DNA of 64,000 nucleotides, taken from the NCBI GenBank assembly GCA_019155205.2, contig JAHNZQ020000227.1:580034-644033 (forward strand). The letters run 5' to 3'. A program made the translations under genes and the position numbers. Below the pieces are notes generated by a model that was not told the DNA's origin, did not search any database, and was given only the letters and a program-made list of their open reading frames with translations. This document shows positions 50,127 through 59,834 of this stretch, one piece after another (position 1 is the first letter of the stretch; each line of letters begins with the position of its first letter). Origin of the DNA: Gracilaria vermiculophylla (taxonomy: Eukaryota > Rhodophyta > Florideophyceae > Gracilariales > Gracilariaceae).

Positions 50127-50816
50127 ATGACCACGTCGCGAAGCCATGCGCTGGCCGCGTGCAAACATCCGCCCGACCTTGCGGAGCAGCACGGACGGCC
50201 AAATCCACCAACGGTGGCCGTTTCGCTGCAAAACTCGCAGCACACTGCAATCACGTCAGTCCTGTTTGTCAGCATGAACGATAAGGGCTTCTTGCTCAAC
50301 CTTGCGCTTGCATCCGCATCTCAAAATGCAACTTCCGCGACAACCACTTCGAATCATTCATGGTCATCCGCCATCGCGTTTCCTACCCTTCTGTCATCTC
50401 CATCAGCCATCGGCCTGCTGCACAGCACAAGCCCGAATGCAACACGCGCGGCGTTGCGACACATGGACCAAGCAATGAAGAATGCCCCTCGATATCCCGA
50501 CACCTCGTCGGCTTCACTGGTTTCATTCTTCACATTCGACGGACATGTGCTGGCCCACGTTGACTCCCAACAAGCAACCCACACCGTCATGCTCCGCGAC
50601 CTGGCGTACAAACACGGCCAATTGCGAGTTCTCCCGTTCAACGAGCACGCTGTATTGCGGGAATGCAGTTGCGATTGCAAAGCATTTTCATTCGGAGCAG
50701 AGCCGTTCTGCAAGCACATAGCGATCACGGTCTTGGCATGCGCTCCTGCACAATCGACTGTGACACCGGTTTCTGAGCAAGATTTTCACAAAATGCTCAT
50801 CTCTAACGAATGTTGA
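50127..50816 (+). CDS. SWIM-type zinc finger protein, SWS1/ZSWIM7-like
   Basis: A 229-residue protein. SWS1 (ZSWIM7) is a subunit of the Shu complex, which helps load RAD51 in homologous recombination. The SWIM motif C-x-C-x(n)-C-x-H is ECSCDCKAFSFGAEPFCKHI at 179-198. The arrangement of the preceding beta-rich part (LVSFFTFDGH, THTVMLRDL) and the ending PVSEQDFHKMLISNE resemble ZSWIM7. An extra Cys at 184 allows two readings of the first C-x-C. The N-terminal half is serine/threonine-rich and unconserved. The open frame upstream of 50127 has no ATG. Its last 14 bases overlap the 3' end of the HisN-YicC gene on the other strand. Confidence 0.72.
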   Translation: MTTSRSHALAACKHPPDLAEQHGRPNPPTVAVSLQNSQHTAITSVLFVSMNDKGFLLNLALASASQNATSATTTSNHSWSSAIAFPTLLSSPSAIGLLHSTSPNATRAALRHMDQAMKNAPRYPDTSSASLVSFFTFDGHVLAHVDSQQATHTVMLRDLAYKHGQLRVLPFNEHAVLRECSCDCKAFSFGAEPFCKHIAITVLACAPAQSTVTPVSEQDFHKMLISNEC

Positions 50817-52701
50817 CGCATTGCTCCCGGATCTTTTCGATTTCTTCTTTGATCGTTAAACTCAAGTGACTCACAGCTGAATCCTGGCACTTGCTGCTCA
50901 ATGTGCTGATTTCGCGATGCATTTCTTGCAAAAGAAACACAAGCCGCTGTCCTATAGGTTCATCGGCTGCGAGGAACGACAAGTCGAATATGTGAACGTG
51001 AGCCAGCAATCGAGTCAACTCTTCAGTTACATCTATCCTATCAGCAAAAATCGTCACTTCAGCCTCCAACCTGTCCGAATCAAGTCCTTCCATGATATCT
51101 TTGGTAAGTTCTCGCAACTGCGAACGCTTTGCCTGCACGCGGCGAGGTATTCGAAGATTGATTTCCTCTGCCGCCTTTCGGATTTTTCTTGTTCTTTGCA
51201 AGATGTCGCACTGCAAGAACACTCCCTCCTTCCGTCTGGAAACTCTCAGATCTCGAACAGCATTGACCACGGCCTGTCTAACTACAGGGTGCACATGCTC
51301 GGCGGATGCCATACGATTGGATCGAGTGAATACTTCCGAGAAACTCAGCATATCCGTCAAAGATGGCTCTTTCCTCACTCCTGTCGCCTCGGCGAGTTTG
51401 TCGAGCAGTTCACGAACTTCTGCAGCCGCCTTGCGGTCCACTTTGACCGGAATTATGTGATCAGTGGAATCTTCATCATTAACATCTATGGTTAGAATGA
51501 CTTTTCCTCGTTGCAATTCGCTCTTCACTAGTTTGATAAGCTCGTTATGTTTTGGAGAGAGATAGGACGGGCAATTCATCTGTACATCACAGTATCGTGA
51601 GTTCACGCTACGGGCTTCAACGTTGACAACATAACCAGCACCTTCCGCCGAACCTTGGCCAAAACCTGTCATGCTCTCTATGCTTCCATCCCCGGGGTCC
51701 TCCGGCATCGGATCAGGGACATAAATAGCCTTGGTTCTCCCGGGGTACAAGCCCATTTCATCCGACGGATTCAAAATTCGAGAGACCTCTGTGAACAATT
51801 GTTCATTTGCGGCAGCAATCACGCGACCCTCGCTTTGCGCAGTTAGAGACATCCCGTTCCAATCTCCCATGAAGCCGCCGGCGCCGGTGACGATCGGAAC
51901 CAGTGCCATAAAGTCCCAGACTTTCAGGTCAGCTTCCACGACAAGGTCTGCAAAGCCGGATGCCAGCATGGCGTACGCATAACAATCCGATCCGTAGACG
52001 ACGCTTTTGACATGTGAACAAAGACTTCGGAACAATACGCCATCCCATCCAATGAACATGTCTGGCGTGGTGGCTTGCACGACGCATTGCGAAAGCGCGG
52101 GAGGTTGTCTCACTCTGATTGGTTTGCCGTTCAATGTGGTTTGCTCATCTGCGATGCCGACCCATCGTTCCTGGGTTATGGGCTGATCGATGATGCCCAA
52201 CAAGGGCACACTGCGGTGGGCGACAGCAATGAGCGTTGCAAAGGTCGGTCGCCCCGTCATGAAGGCCTTGGTACCATCAATGGGGTCGATAATCCACTCG
52301 TATTCGCTTCGGAGCTGGGCGATGTCATTTTGGTGTTCTTCGCCTATTATAGCATGATCTGGGAAGGTCTCATTGATGAGGGCGCGTATGGCGGACTCAA
52401 CCTCCTTGTCGGCGATGGTGACAGGCGACTCGTCGTGCTTGAAGGAGATTTCGAGCGGGCTTCTGAAGTATTTTCGGATTATGGCTCCCGCGATATCGGC
52501 GGCTCGATGGGCGGTTTCGATGATTCTCGTGGGGACCTTGGAGGAAGGCTGTGTTACTCGTTGAGAGACTTGATCATCCGCGATGGCGCTAACAGTCGTG
52601 AGGTGGTGGCGGCGGGGGCTTTCTCTCTGAAGTGCTGCGGGGCGCTTCCGAACGAAGTCGGACGATTTTGACAGGCTCGGTGCGGGGTGCCTGAAAGCCA
52701 T
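50803..52701 (-). CDS. Fusion of IMPase/HisN-type phosphatase and YicC-type endoribonuclease
   Basis: One uninterrupted frame of 632 residues from the ATG at 52701, which lies in CCACCATGG. An earlier in-frame ATG at 52872 would add 57 residues. After a basic, serine-containing leader resembling a plastid transit peptide comes an inositol-monophosphatase fold: ESPVTIADKEVE, IIGEEH, WIIDPIDGTKAF and WDFMALVPIVTGAGG, all metal-binding motifs intact. It is most like plant histidinol-phosphate phosphatase HISN7 and bacterial HisN. A short linker leads straight into ESMTGFGQGSAEG and EARSVNSRY. The frame then runs to DRIDVTEELTRLLAHV, MHREISTLSSK and IEKIREQCVNIR, which is a complete YicC protein of about 290 residues. 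E. coli YicC is a stand-alone endoribonuclease of 287 residues. I do not know this fusion from elsewhere. Confidence 0.9.
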   Translation of the reverse strand: MAFRHPAPSLSKSSDFVRKRPAALQRESPRRHHLTTVSAIADDQVSQRVTQPSSKVPTRIIETAHRAADIAGAIIRKYFRSPLEISFKHDESPVTIADKEVESAIRALINETFPDHAIIGEEHQNDIAQLRSEYEWIIDPIDGTKAFMTGRPTFATLIAVAHRSVPLLGIIDQPITQERWVGIADEQTTLNGKPIRVRQPPALSQCVVQATTPDMFIGWDGVLFRSLCSHVKSVVYGSDCYAYAMLASGFADLVVEADLKVWDFMALVPIVTGAGGFMGDWNGMSLTAQSEGRVIAAANEQLFTEVSRILNPSDEMGLYPGRTKAIYVPDPMPEDPGDGSIESMTGFGQGSAEGAGYVVNVEARSVNSRYCDVQMNCPSYLSPKHNELIKLVKSELQRGKVILTIDVNDEDSTDHIIPVKVDRKAAAEVRELLDKLAEATGVRKEPSLTDMLSFSEVFTRSNRMASAEHVHPVVRQAVVNAVRDLRVSRRKEGVFLQCDILQRTRKIRKAAEEINLRIPRRVQAKRSQLRELTKDIMEGLDSDRLEAEVTIFADRIDVTEELTRLLAHVHIFDLSFLAADEPIGQRLVFLLQEMHREISTLSSKCQDSAVSHLSLTIKEEIEKIREQCVNIR

Positions 52702-54301
52702 GGTGGGAGGAAATATGCGGCGTGAGCAGACAGGCAGCAGAACAGATGTAGAGGGCGCGGGGCGCAGGGAAGTGAAAACGGAGTTACACGAAGGGATGAA
52801 TTGGAGATGCATATGACTGGGGCGCATGTCATTGAGTTGTGCGCCGGTGTCGACAGACGGCAACGGTGCCATGTGGAAAGAAAGTCAAGAGGGTGGGGGA
52901 TGTACTGTGGACGTGCGGCGGAGCATTGGATGACGCCTGCTGGGAAGGTACTGACGTATAAATCCAGACGTGGGGCGTTGCGAGTCAACGCTACGCTAGG
53001 CAAAAGCTTGAGCGCCGACTTTGATGGCGGCGGATCAGCGAAAGCACATATGAATGGGGTCGTTGTGGGGGAGGCTCGAGCGGGTGCACACGGAACACGT
53101 GGATATGTGTCCGCGTTGGCAACGTTGTCAAACGGTGTATTCAAGAGCGATGCTCACAACAATGGACGGAGACATTGCTGAAGAACGGCACGGTTGCGCT
53201 GGCCGGTGCGATAACGGTCTCGCCCGGGACAGCGAAGGTATGAGAGGCGAGCAGAGCATTGTGGATACTGTTCGGGTATACGTGTGAAGCGGGGCGTTTG
53301 CGCACTGTAATTGGAACTCTCGCGCGCGGAAATGGGCGGCGTCAAAAGCAATTGCGACGCGCCGTGCATGAAGGTCAAGGATGCGCACGGGACGCGCACG
53401 CGGTGGCGGGGGACGTCGATGGGGTGGCGACGGGCTGGCGGTGCACGGCGCACGGCGCACGGCGCGGCGGCGCGCGACAGCCAAAAACATACACAGCGGC
53501 GCTGGCTCGAGGTGGAAAACGGTGCCGGCGCAGCGGTACGTACTTGCGGAACAGATGGCGGCGCTCGAGACGGCGCGGCGCAGCCGAGCATATGCCGGCG
53601 CGGCGCAGTGCGGGAATGCGGTGGGGCGGCGAGCGCCGGAAGGCCACTCGACGCCCACATACCGAACGAGCGCGGCGGGCACGCCAATGAAAACGGGCGC
53701 TCGCACGAGCCAAACACCGCGCGGCGTGCATCACGGCTCGCAGCGCGCGCGCCAGCGCGCGCCAGCGCGCGCGCGCGCGCCGAGCGACCGAGCACGATGT
53801 GTGATAGGCGTGGCGACGTCGCGCAGCCAACAAGCGCGCCACGGCGCCGCCGCCGCGCCGCCTCCGCGCGCGTGGCGGGCGTCAGACAGCGCCGCGCGCC
53901 GCGCGCCGCCCACCGCGCTTCTCGCGCAAACCCATTGGCGTAGCGCCGCGCCTCAACTGGCGTCAAGTGGAAAGCGCCGCCACCCCCGCCCACTCTGCGC
54001 GCGCCACGCGGCCACGTGTGATGCGCTGTCAAATTCACGTGCCGCCACTGACGCTTGTGATCGCCCCGCCCCCCGCCGCCCCCGATCGGCCCCCCCCCCG
54101 CTGCGACGCCGCGTGCGCGGCGCACAGCTGTGCGGCGCCGCTGCGCTGTTCCGCGCCCGCACGCGCGCCCCTCCCTATCAACACCTCGTGCCTCAAACCC
54201 CCCTTCCCCCCCCCCCCCTCACGGCTCCGCTCCGTCCTTCCTCCTTCGCCCCGCACATTCTTTCGCCGCCTCCTCCTCCTCTCTCACCCGCTCTTCGCCT
54301 T

Positions 54302-54373
<72 letters not shown>

Positions 54374-54525
54374 TTCCCCGCCCCCCCCCCCCCCCCCCCC
54401 CCCATCATTCCTTCCCCCCACTGCACCTTTCCCCTTTTGCTCCCCCGCCCCTGCGTTCCACCTCGCACCACCGTTCTCCTCCTCCCCCCAATTCCTCCCG
54501 CCTCCCCCCATCCCCCCTACCAACT
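52702..54525. promoter_or_regulatory. Divergent spacer, HisN-YicC and unknown gene A
   Basis: About 1.8 kb. The part at 53440-54170 is CpG- and GCGC-dense; the part nearest gene A is pyrimidine-rich and holds poly-C tracts (separate entry). ORFs across it are arginine/alanine/proline-rich and compositional. Confidence 0.45.
54303..54403. repeat. C homopolymers of 71 and 23 bases
   Basis: C only from 54303 to 54373, then TTCCCCG, then C only from 54381 to 54403. The tract ends 122 bases before the ATG of unknown gene A. Position and type match the 114-base tract before cellulose synthase B. Confidence 0.85.
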
Positions 54526-56280
54526 ATGAGCGAGGAAGATACTTCCCCCGACAGCTCCCTCGTCGCCGCTGCCCTCGAGCTCCCCATGTCGCACTACCTG
54601 CAATGGAGCCGCCACCAGCAAGTCGCCACCGCCCTCGCCCTCTTCAAGACCGAACGCGAAATCCGCAAGACCGGCCGGCTAGACCTCGTGACATGGGTGC
54701 AGTACATCTGCGCCTTCGGCTACACGGGCCCCTCCGACGAAGCCTGGGCGCAGCTCTTCTCGGCCTGTCGCGTCATCCCGTCGTTGCACCCGGGACGAAG
54801 GTATATGCGGGAGCACGAAATCGCCGTGCTGCTGGCCTATGCAAAGATCACCCCGGACAACGGCGACTCCATGACCCCTGCGCAGCTTGTCAAGCACCGC
54901 ATCAAGCCCGCCGTTCTGGGTCGTTCAGTCGCCCGCACGCCTGGCATTTTGTATCATATTCATCAAAAGTTTGAGAGTTGGGCGCTGGGTCCCTTTACAG
55001 ACATGTACTGTGCCTTGAGTGTGTCGCTGTGTTCTCCAGACCCTCTTACACCGCCCAACCTCCCCATGCCCACCACCTTTGCCGACATCGCGCACACCAT
55101 CCGTCAGAGTGCCAACGCCCACACCAACGCCACTCTCAAGTCTTGGGGCTCTGTCATCGCGTCCGTGCTCGATATCGATATGAACCACAAAACCCCACGA
55201 CTGCAGCGCTTCGAATCCAAGCTGCATGAGAAGCGCCGCTACATATATCAGCAGATCTACGTCAATATTTCTGAACAGTGGCTGCGCTCCGCACCCACCC
55301 CCGTCTTGCAAGCGCCACCGGGCCAGTCAGAGCAAAGCGATTGCACCCCACAGCCAAGCCTAATCCACGATTTCCCCCCAACATCGCCGCCTCTAGATCT
55401 GTGCCCACCTAAACTGAAAGCTGTTGCCACCAGCAGCTCGCCTCCTCCCCCCGAAACCACCCCCCCATGGAACGTTGTCGTCACTGAAGTCATCGTCTGC
55501 CAACTGCACAGGTCTTCCAGATACGGTCAGGCAGCGTTGGATTTCATCCCTTCAGAATCTTGCGCGCCTCAGAGCTTTAGCTGCGCCGAGAGTGCTGCTT
55601 CACTAGCGCCGTCCAAGCCGTTTCTACGAATTGGATCCTCCAAACCGCCCTCGTTGTGCGCCGAGGTGAGTGGCGTGCCTCTGAGTCATGCCTGTCGCGG
55701 ACTGTCGTTGCGACTGAAGATCAGGGTTCTGCCACCGCGGTTGGGTTTTGACCGGCCAAGATTCGAAATCGTGGCCATCGAAAGCATGAGCTGGGTGGAG
55801 CTGAGCGTAGAGGAAGACAAGTGTTACAAGCGCGACCTTTTCGAAAAGGAAATGAGTAGCTCGCCGCATTCCGTGCACGGCCATTCGTTTTCCAGCGGCG
55901 CGCCGATGCGAAGGGAAGCTCTGGATCTGAGTGGCGGCATGCGCAAGCACGAGATCAACGTGGCGGTACCGTCGCGGTTGCTGCGACGGCTGCGCACGGA
56001 GACGAGAATCTCGGAGGATTGCGAATGTGCGTCGGCATTGCTGAAGGTGGAAGACTTGGCAAGCACGCCACACGCGTTTGCGTCTTGCGCGTCGCTCGAC
56101 TTTGGAATGGCGTTTGAAGACGACGGGTGCGAGACGTTTACGGAGCAGTGCTGGATCGACTGGCACTCAAAGGCGGTGGTGACGTATGTTTCTCAGACTG
56201 ATGGGGAGCTCTACGCGGCGACTGCGGCGAAGACCGACATGCTGCATTTTGCAGATCACTGGCGGTCCGGTACGCCGTAA
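54526..56280 (+). CDS. Unrecognised protein A, 584 residues
   Basis: I do not recognise this gene. The start MSEEDTSPDSS follows the poly-C leader, and the frame further upstream is polyproline without an ATG. Residues 20-270 look like a folded, helical domain with FGYTGPSDEAWAQLFSA (64-80) and HEIAVLLAYAKI. A similar motif occurs in the gene at 58863, so the two are probably related. Residues 280-340 are proline/serine-rich. The C-terminal part (about 345-584) has mixed composition, with LSLRLKIRVLPPRLGFDRPR and MSWVELSVEED. No membrane segment or catalytic motif is seen. Third positions are GC-rich in the first half and less so in the second. Confidence 0.7.
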   Translation: MSEEDTSPDSSLVAAALELPMSHYLQWSRHQQVATALALFKTEREIRKTGRLDLVTWVQYICAFGYTGPSDEAWAQLFSACRVIPSLHPGRRYMREHEIAVLLAYAKITPDNGDSMTPAQLVKHRIKPAVLGRSVARTPGILYHIHQKFESWALGPFTDMYCALSVSLCSPDPLTPPNLPMPTTFADIAHTIRQSANAHTNATLKSWGSVIASVLDIDMNHKTPRLQRFESKLHEKRRYIYQQIYVNISEQWLRSAPTPVLQAPPGQSEQSDCTPQPSLIHDFPPTSPPLDLCPPKLKAVATSSSPPPPETTPPWNVVVTEVIVCQLHRSSRYGQAALDFIPSESCAPQSFSCAESAASLAPSKPFLRIGSSKPPSLCAEVSGVPLSHACRGLSLRLKIRVLPPRLGFDRPRFEIVAIESMSWVELSVEEDKCYKRDLFEKEMSSSPHSVHGHSFSSGAPMRREALDLSGGMRKHEINVAVPSRLLRRLRTETRISEDCECASALLKVEDLASTPHAFASCASLDFGMAFEDDGCETFTEQCWIDWHSKAVVTYVSQTDGELYAATAAKTDMLHFADHWRSGTP

Positions 56281-56349
56281 GCTGGCGGGAAGCTCGGCGG
56301 ATAGCGATGTGCGTGAGTGTGAACGGATGTGCGTGTGATGCTGAAGGAA

Positions 56350-56446
56350 GCATGCGGTCGGCACGGCGAATATATCATGTGTGCATGCGGTCGGCACGGC
56401 GAATAATCATGTATGCATGTGGTCGGCACGGCGAATATCATGTATG
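56350..56446. repeat. Three tandem copies of a 32-base repeat
   Basis: Units begin GCATGCGGTCGGCACGGCGA and end ATCATGTGT or ATCATGTAT, with lengths of 31-33. They start 70 bases after the stop of gene A, probably in its 3' untranslated region or terminator. Confidence 0.8.
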
Positions 56447-56521
56447 AATGTGCAGGCGTTTCACGGAGAAAGTAGAGATCGATGATTGGGATGTGTTTAG
56501 GCTTATCCCTCTTTCTTTTTC

Positions 56522-56553
<32 letters not shown>

Positions 56554-57458
56554 GTTCTCCATTGTGGAGTGGACAAGAAAATGTTGGGGTGTCGAGGATT
56601 GCGGCGAAGCGCGGCAGACGGGGAGTTGTGCGAGGAGAGAGACTGCGGCGCTTTGGTTGTACAATACGTAGCACGGAGAGGGTGGCTTAAAGCAGGCTCT
56701 TGTAAAGTATGTGTAGTGGACCGGACAACGGCACTGACGCGGCAGACGACACTACATTTCGAGCAAGGGATTGGCGGTGGGGTGCGTAAAGTTTTTTTTT
56801 TTTTTTTTTTCATATATATAATTTTGTATGGTTTGTTTCCCGTGGCTTGGGGCGGGACTGGCGAGGCGGCGCGCGAGGGGCGTGGTGGACGTGTGGAGTG
56901 CACGGCAAGCACGCGGCGAGGTGGCGGTGCAGGGCGCTGTGCACGGCGCGGGTGATGCCGGACGGGGAGCGAGCGCTTGCGCGCCGTTGGGCGCGGAGCA
57001 CGCGGGCGGGCGGGCGGTGGGCAACGGCCACGCGGCGCGCGCGGCCAATCGGAAATGGCGCGAGGGCGCGTTTCAGTTGTTGTGCGGAGGCGGTGGGCAC
57101 GACATTTAAAACTTTTTGCGCACACTTTTGGTGGCGCATTGGCATGGATGTGTGCGCACGTTGGCTTGCAGGCCGGGTATGAAACAAAACGCCGTCGCTG
57201 CAAACACGTCTGAAACGAGCGAAATTCAGATGGGTGCAGGAAGCAGCCCCTGTTGCACCTGAGCCATTGGCGGCGTGGCTGCCACGCGCTGCCACGCGCG
57301 TTTGCGCGCTGCTGGAGAGGGTTGCACGTACAGCGCGGCGCCATTGATTTGTGGACACGTGCGCAGCGGTGGAATGGCTTGCGAGAGCAAAGCACAGGGC
57401 GCATCCGTGCGCACGCAAGTTTTTACAAGAAATCAGATGACGATCTGAAGCCATGCAA

Positions 57459-57486
57459 AGGGCAACCTCCAATTGCAGGTTGCCCT
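57459..57486. repeat. Perfect hairpin, 10-base stem
   Basis: Arms AGGGCAACCT and AGGTTGCCCT enclose the 8-base loop CCAATTGC. No U-run or known RNA family is evident beside it. Confidence 0.6.
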
Positions 57487-58862
57487 GTGGGCCAGGATGC
57501 TTTCAACATGGGAGCATGCGGTGCATTTGAGGCAGCACCGCCATCACAAGCGCACGCAAAAAAAGGGTATATATACAACCAAGTTCGTTCCTATTAGATG
57601 AAAAGTTTGGTGTTTTGACGCCACGTATTACACGTTGGTGACGCTGAGGGACAGGGAAAAGTTTTCTTGAAGCGGTGAAAACTTATGTCGCAGCGAAAAC
57701 ATGGGCGCTGGCGCGTTGAACTCGGCGCGCACTTGGTGCAATTAACTTTCACGATTACATTCCAATGCGTTTAATTGTGGTTCGCAGCGGCTGTGCACGT
57801 GTACGTGCTGGACACGCAGGCGAGCAAGGGCGGGCGACGTATTTTGATTGCAGCTCGCAACTGCGGGGCTTGGATGAGAGCGGCACAGCAGGGCAAACTC
57901 AATGGGGGGGGGGAGGGGGGGGGAAGGCGCGAGAGCGCGCGGCCGTCTGGCCAATAGGCAGGCGGTGAGTCGCAGAGGAAAAACCTTTTTCCGCGGCGCC
58001 AGTAAAATGCAAACTTTGCATGCGATATGCGCGGCGCGGCGCGCGTGACAACAACAAACCGACGCAGGCGTTGGCGAACCACGTGACAGGACGTCGCGCC
58101 GCGCGCCCAATGCGCTTCGCACGCGCGTCCGTGCGCGAGCCGGCGCCGAACCCTACCGCGTCACCGCGTCACGCCGGACGCCGCTGCAAGTGCGCGCGCC
58201 CCGCCCCTGCCTGCCGCTTAGATACGCTTTCTCCGCCGCTGCCGCCACTGCCCTCCGCTGACGTTCCCGCACCCGCGTCGTCCACGCCCACCCCCCTCCC
58301 GCACGTGATACTTGCCTCCGCTATTGCTCGTCCGTCGTCCCTCCGTGCCGCCCCCTCCCCCATTGCGCAACCTGCTTGCGCTCGCGCCTCTTCCCCACCG
58401 CCGTTGCGAAATAGCACGTACCGCAACTGCCCGTCCCCGCCCCCGCCCCCTTCCCACATCTTTTACTGCTCCAGCAACCGTTACGCGCTTCAATATCGCT
58501 GCTGCGCCCCGTCGCGGCTGAGTCATTCCCGCTCTTTTCTCGAATACTCTCCCCCGACCACCCCCCTCCCGCGCTACGTCCCCAACCGTACCGCCTTCCC
58601 CAACCTTGCATTTCCCTCCCCACCACAATATTAACCGTTTCCTGCCTGCCGTTCTCCTTTGCTACTCCACACCAAATTAGCCTCTCCCGCGCACCCGCTG
58701 CCGTCTCGCCCGTGGCGCAAACCGATTGCCCCCGCATCTTCAACATCATCCACCATCTCCACCCTTACCAACCCCTCCGACCGCGTCGAACGAACGACGC
58801 GCGGAGAACAATCACCACCGCAAGCATGTTGGTGCCCAGACCGCCCGAACGGTAGCTCCCGA

Positions 58863-59834
58863 ATGGCTAACCATCATCCATATACCACCACTCAACCCGC
58901 CGCGCCGCGCACCTTCCCCAGCGCCTGCGCTGCAAACGATGCGGCCACCACACACCTTGACAGCGACCGCGTGGGCAACATCATCGAGTACCTTCTCACA
59001 GCTACTCACCACCACCGCTCCATGCCCGTCATTGCCGCCGGCTCCCTGCAATCGCTCGGCGCCGCGCACCGCCACGCTTCACACGCTCAAATCTGCGATG
59101 ACTCGTTGAGCACGCGCGCCGAGCGAGTGCGCGCCTCCCTGCGCAACTCCCGCTCACTGGCTGGTATCCTCGCCGACAGCCGCCCGCTTGGCGACGCTCT
59201 GCAGCCTTTCCTCAAACCGCACCCCACCTCTGCGTACGACGCCGTCGCCTTCCTGCACTCCTTCGGCGTCGCCGGCCCTACGGACGACCAATGGCACGCC
59301 CTGTTCTTCGCGTCGCTGGCCGCGCACCTCAGGGTCGAGGATCTCGTCGTTCTGTGCGCTTGCGCTGCTTGCGGCGTCACCGACCTGGCTCAGCCTGTCC
59401 CCGAGTGCGTTGCAACCGCCATTTTTGGCGCTGCCGGACTTCCAAGCACGGAGCAAAAGGTTTGCGACCTGTATGACACTTGGTTGCTTTCGGAACATTT
59501 CTTCGAACGCCTTCTCGAGCTCCACATCGGTTCCGCCGCAGACGGCTGGTTCATCAACGTCCACGACGGCGGCTGCACGGTGCGCGTGGGTGACGGCGAG
59601 TGGAATATCCCCGATGAGCTGTGCCCCACCGCTGTCACCGATGCATGTGCCAAGATTGTGGTGGCCTCCGTCGTGCCCAACATTGTGCACCACGTCTCGC
59701 TGATGATCAGCTACGGTGGGCGGGAACGCGTGCACCAACTACTGCAATGTAACCTGGTGCAGTTCTTGCACGCGGCAGTCGTGCATTCGAAGACCGTTTT
59801 GTATGAGCGCATTCTCAGAGCGTTTGAGGGCTGA
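58863..59834 (+). CDS. Unrecognised protein B, 323 residues, related to A
   Basis: I do not recognise this gene. ATG 58863 is the first in the frame, and the frame upstream is pyrimidine-rich leader. Residues 129-150 read AFLHSFGVAGPTDDQWHALF, matching FGYTGPSDEAWAQLF of protein A at the same relation to a following hydrophobic helix (VEDLVVLCACAACGV, compared with HEIAVLLAYAKI). Further weak similarity extends downstream, with an AKIVVASVVPNIVHHVS helix. It lacks the C-terminal half of protein A. No known domain or targeting signal is evident. Both genes lie in the same direction with a pyrimidine-rich leader. Confidence 0.68.
   Translation: MANHHPYTTTQPAAPRTFPSACAANDAATTHLDSDRVGNIIEYLLTATHHHRSMPVIAAGSLQSLGAAHRHASHAQICDDSLSTRAERVRASLRNSRSLAGILADSRPLGDALQPFLKPHPTSAYDAVAFLHSFGVAGPTDDQWHALFFASLAAHLRVEDLVVLCACAACGVTDLAQPVPECVATAIFGAAGLPSTEQKVCDLYDTWLLSEHFFERLLELHIGSAADGWFINVHDGGCTVRVGDGEWNIPDELCPTAVTDACAKIVVASVVPNIVHHVSLMISYGGRERVHQLLQCNLVQFLHAAVVHSKTVLYERILRAFEG

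Larger units (their letters stand above)
56281..58862. other. Long spacer between unknown genes A and B
   Basis: About 2.6 kb without a supported gene. It contains three tandem repeats right after gene A (separate entry), poly-T tracts at about 56520-56548 and 56789-56810, a perfect hairpin near 57460, and G runs at 57904-57923. The stretch 58200-58660 is pyrimidine-rich and is the likely leader of gene B. A 382-codon minus ORF (56256-57404) crosses a poly-A run and is rejected. Confidence 0.5.

Noticed and set aside
52702..52872. Longer N-terminus of the HisN-YicC protein
   Set aside because: Possible, but the ATG at 52701 has a much better start context (CCACCATGG) and gives a plausible transit peptide.
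54130..54525. Polyproline extension of protein A
   Set aside because: Also a translation of C runs with no suitable start; ATG 54526 follows the leader.
56256..57404. 382-codon minus-strand ORF
   Set aside because: Crosses two poly-A runs giving lysine blocks, overlaps the end of gene A, and has no recognisable domain.
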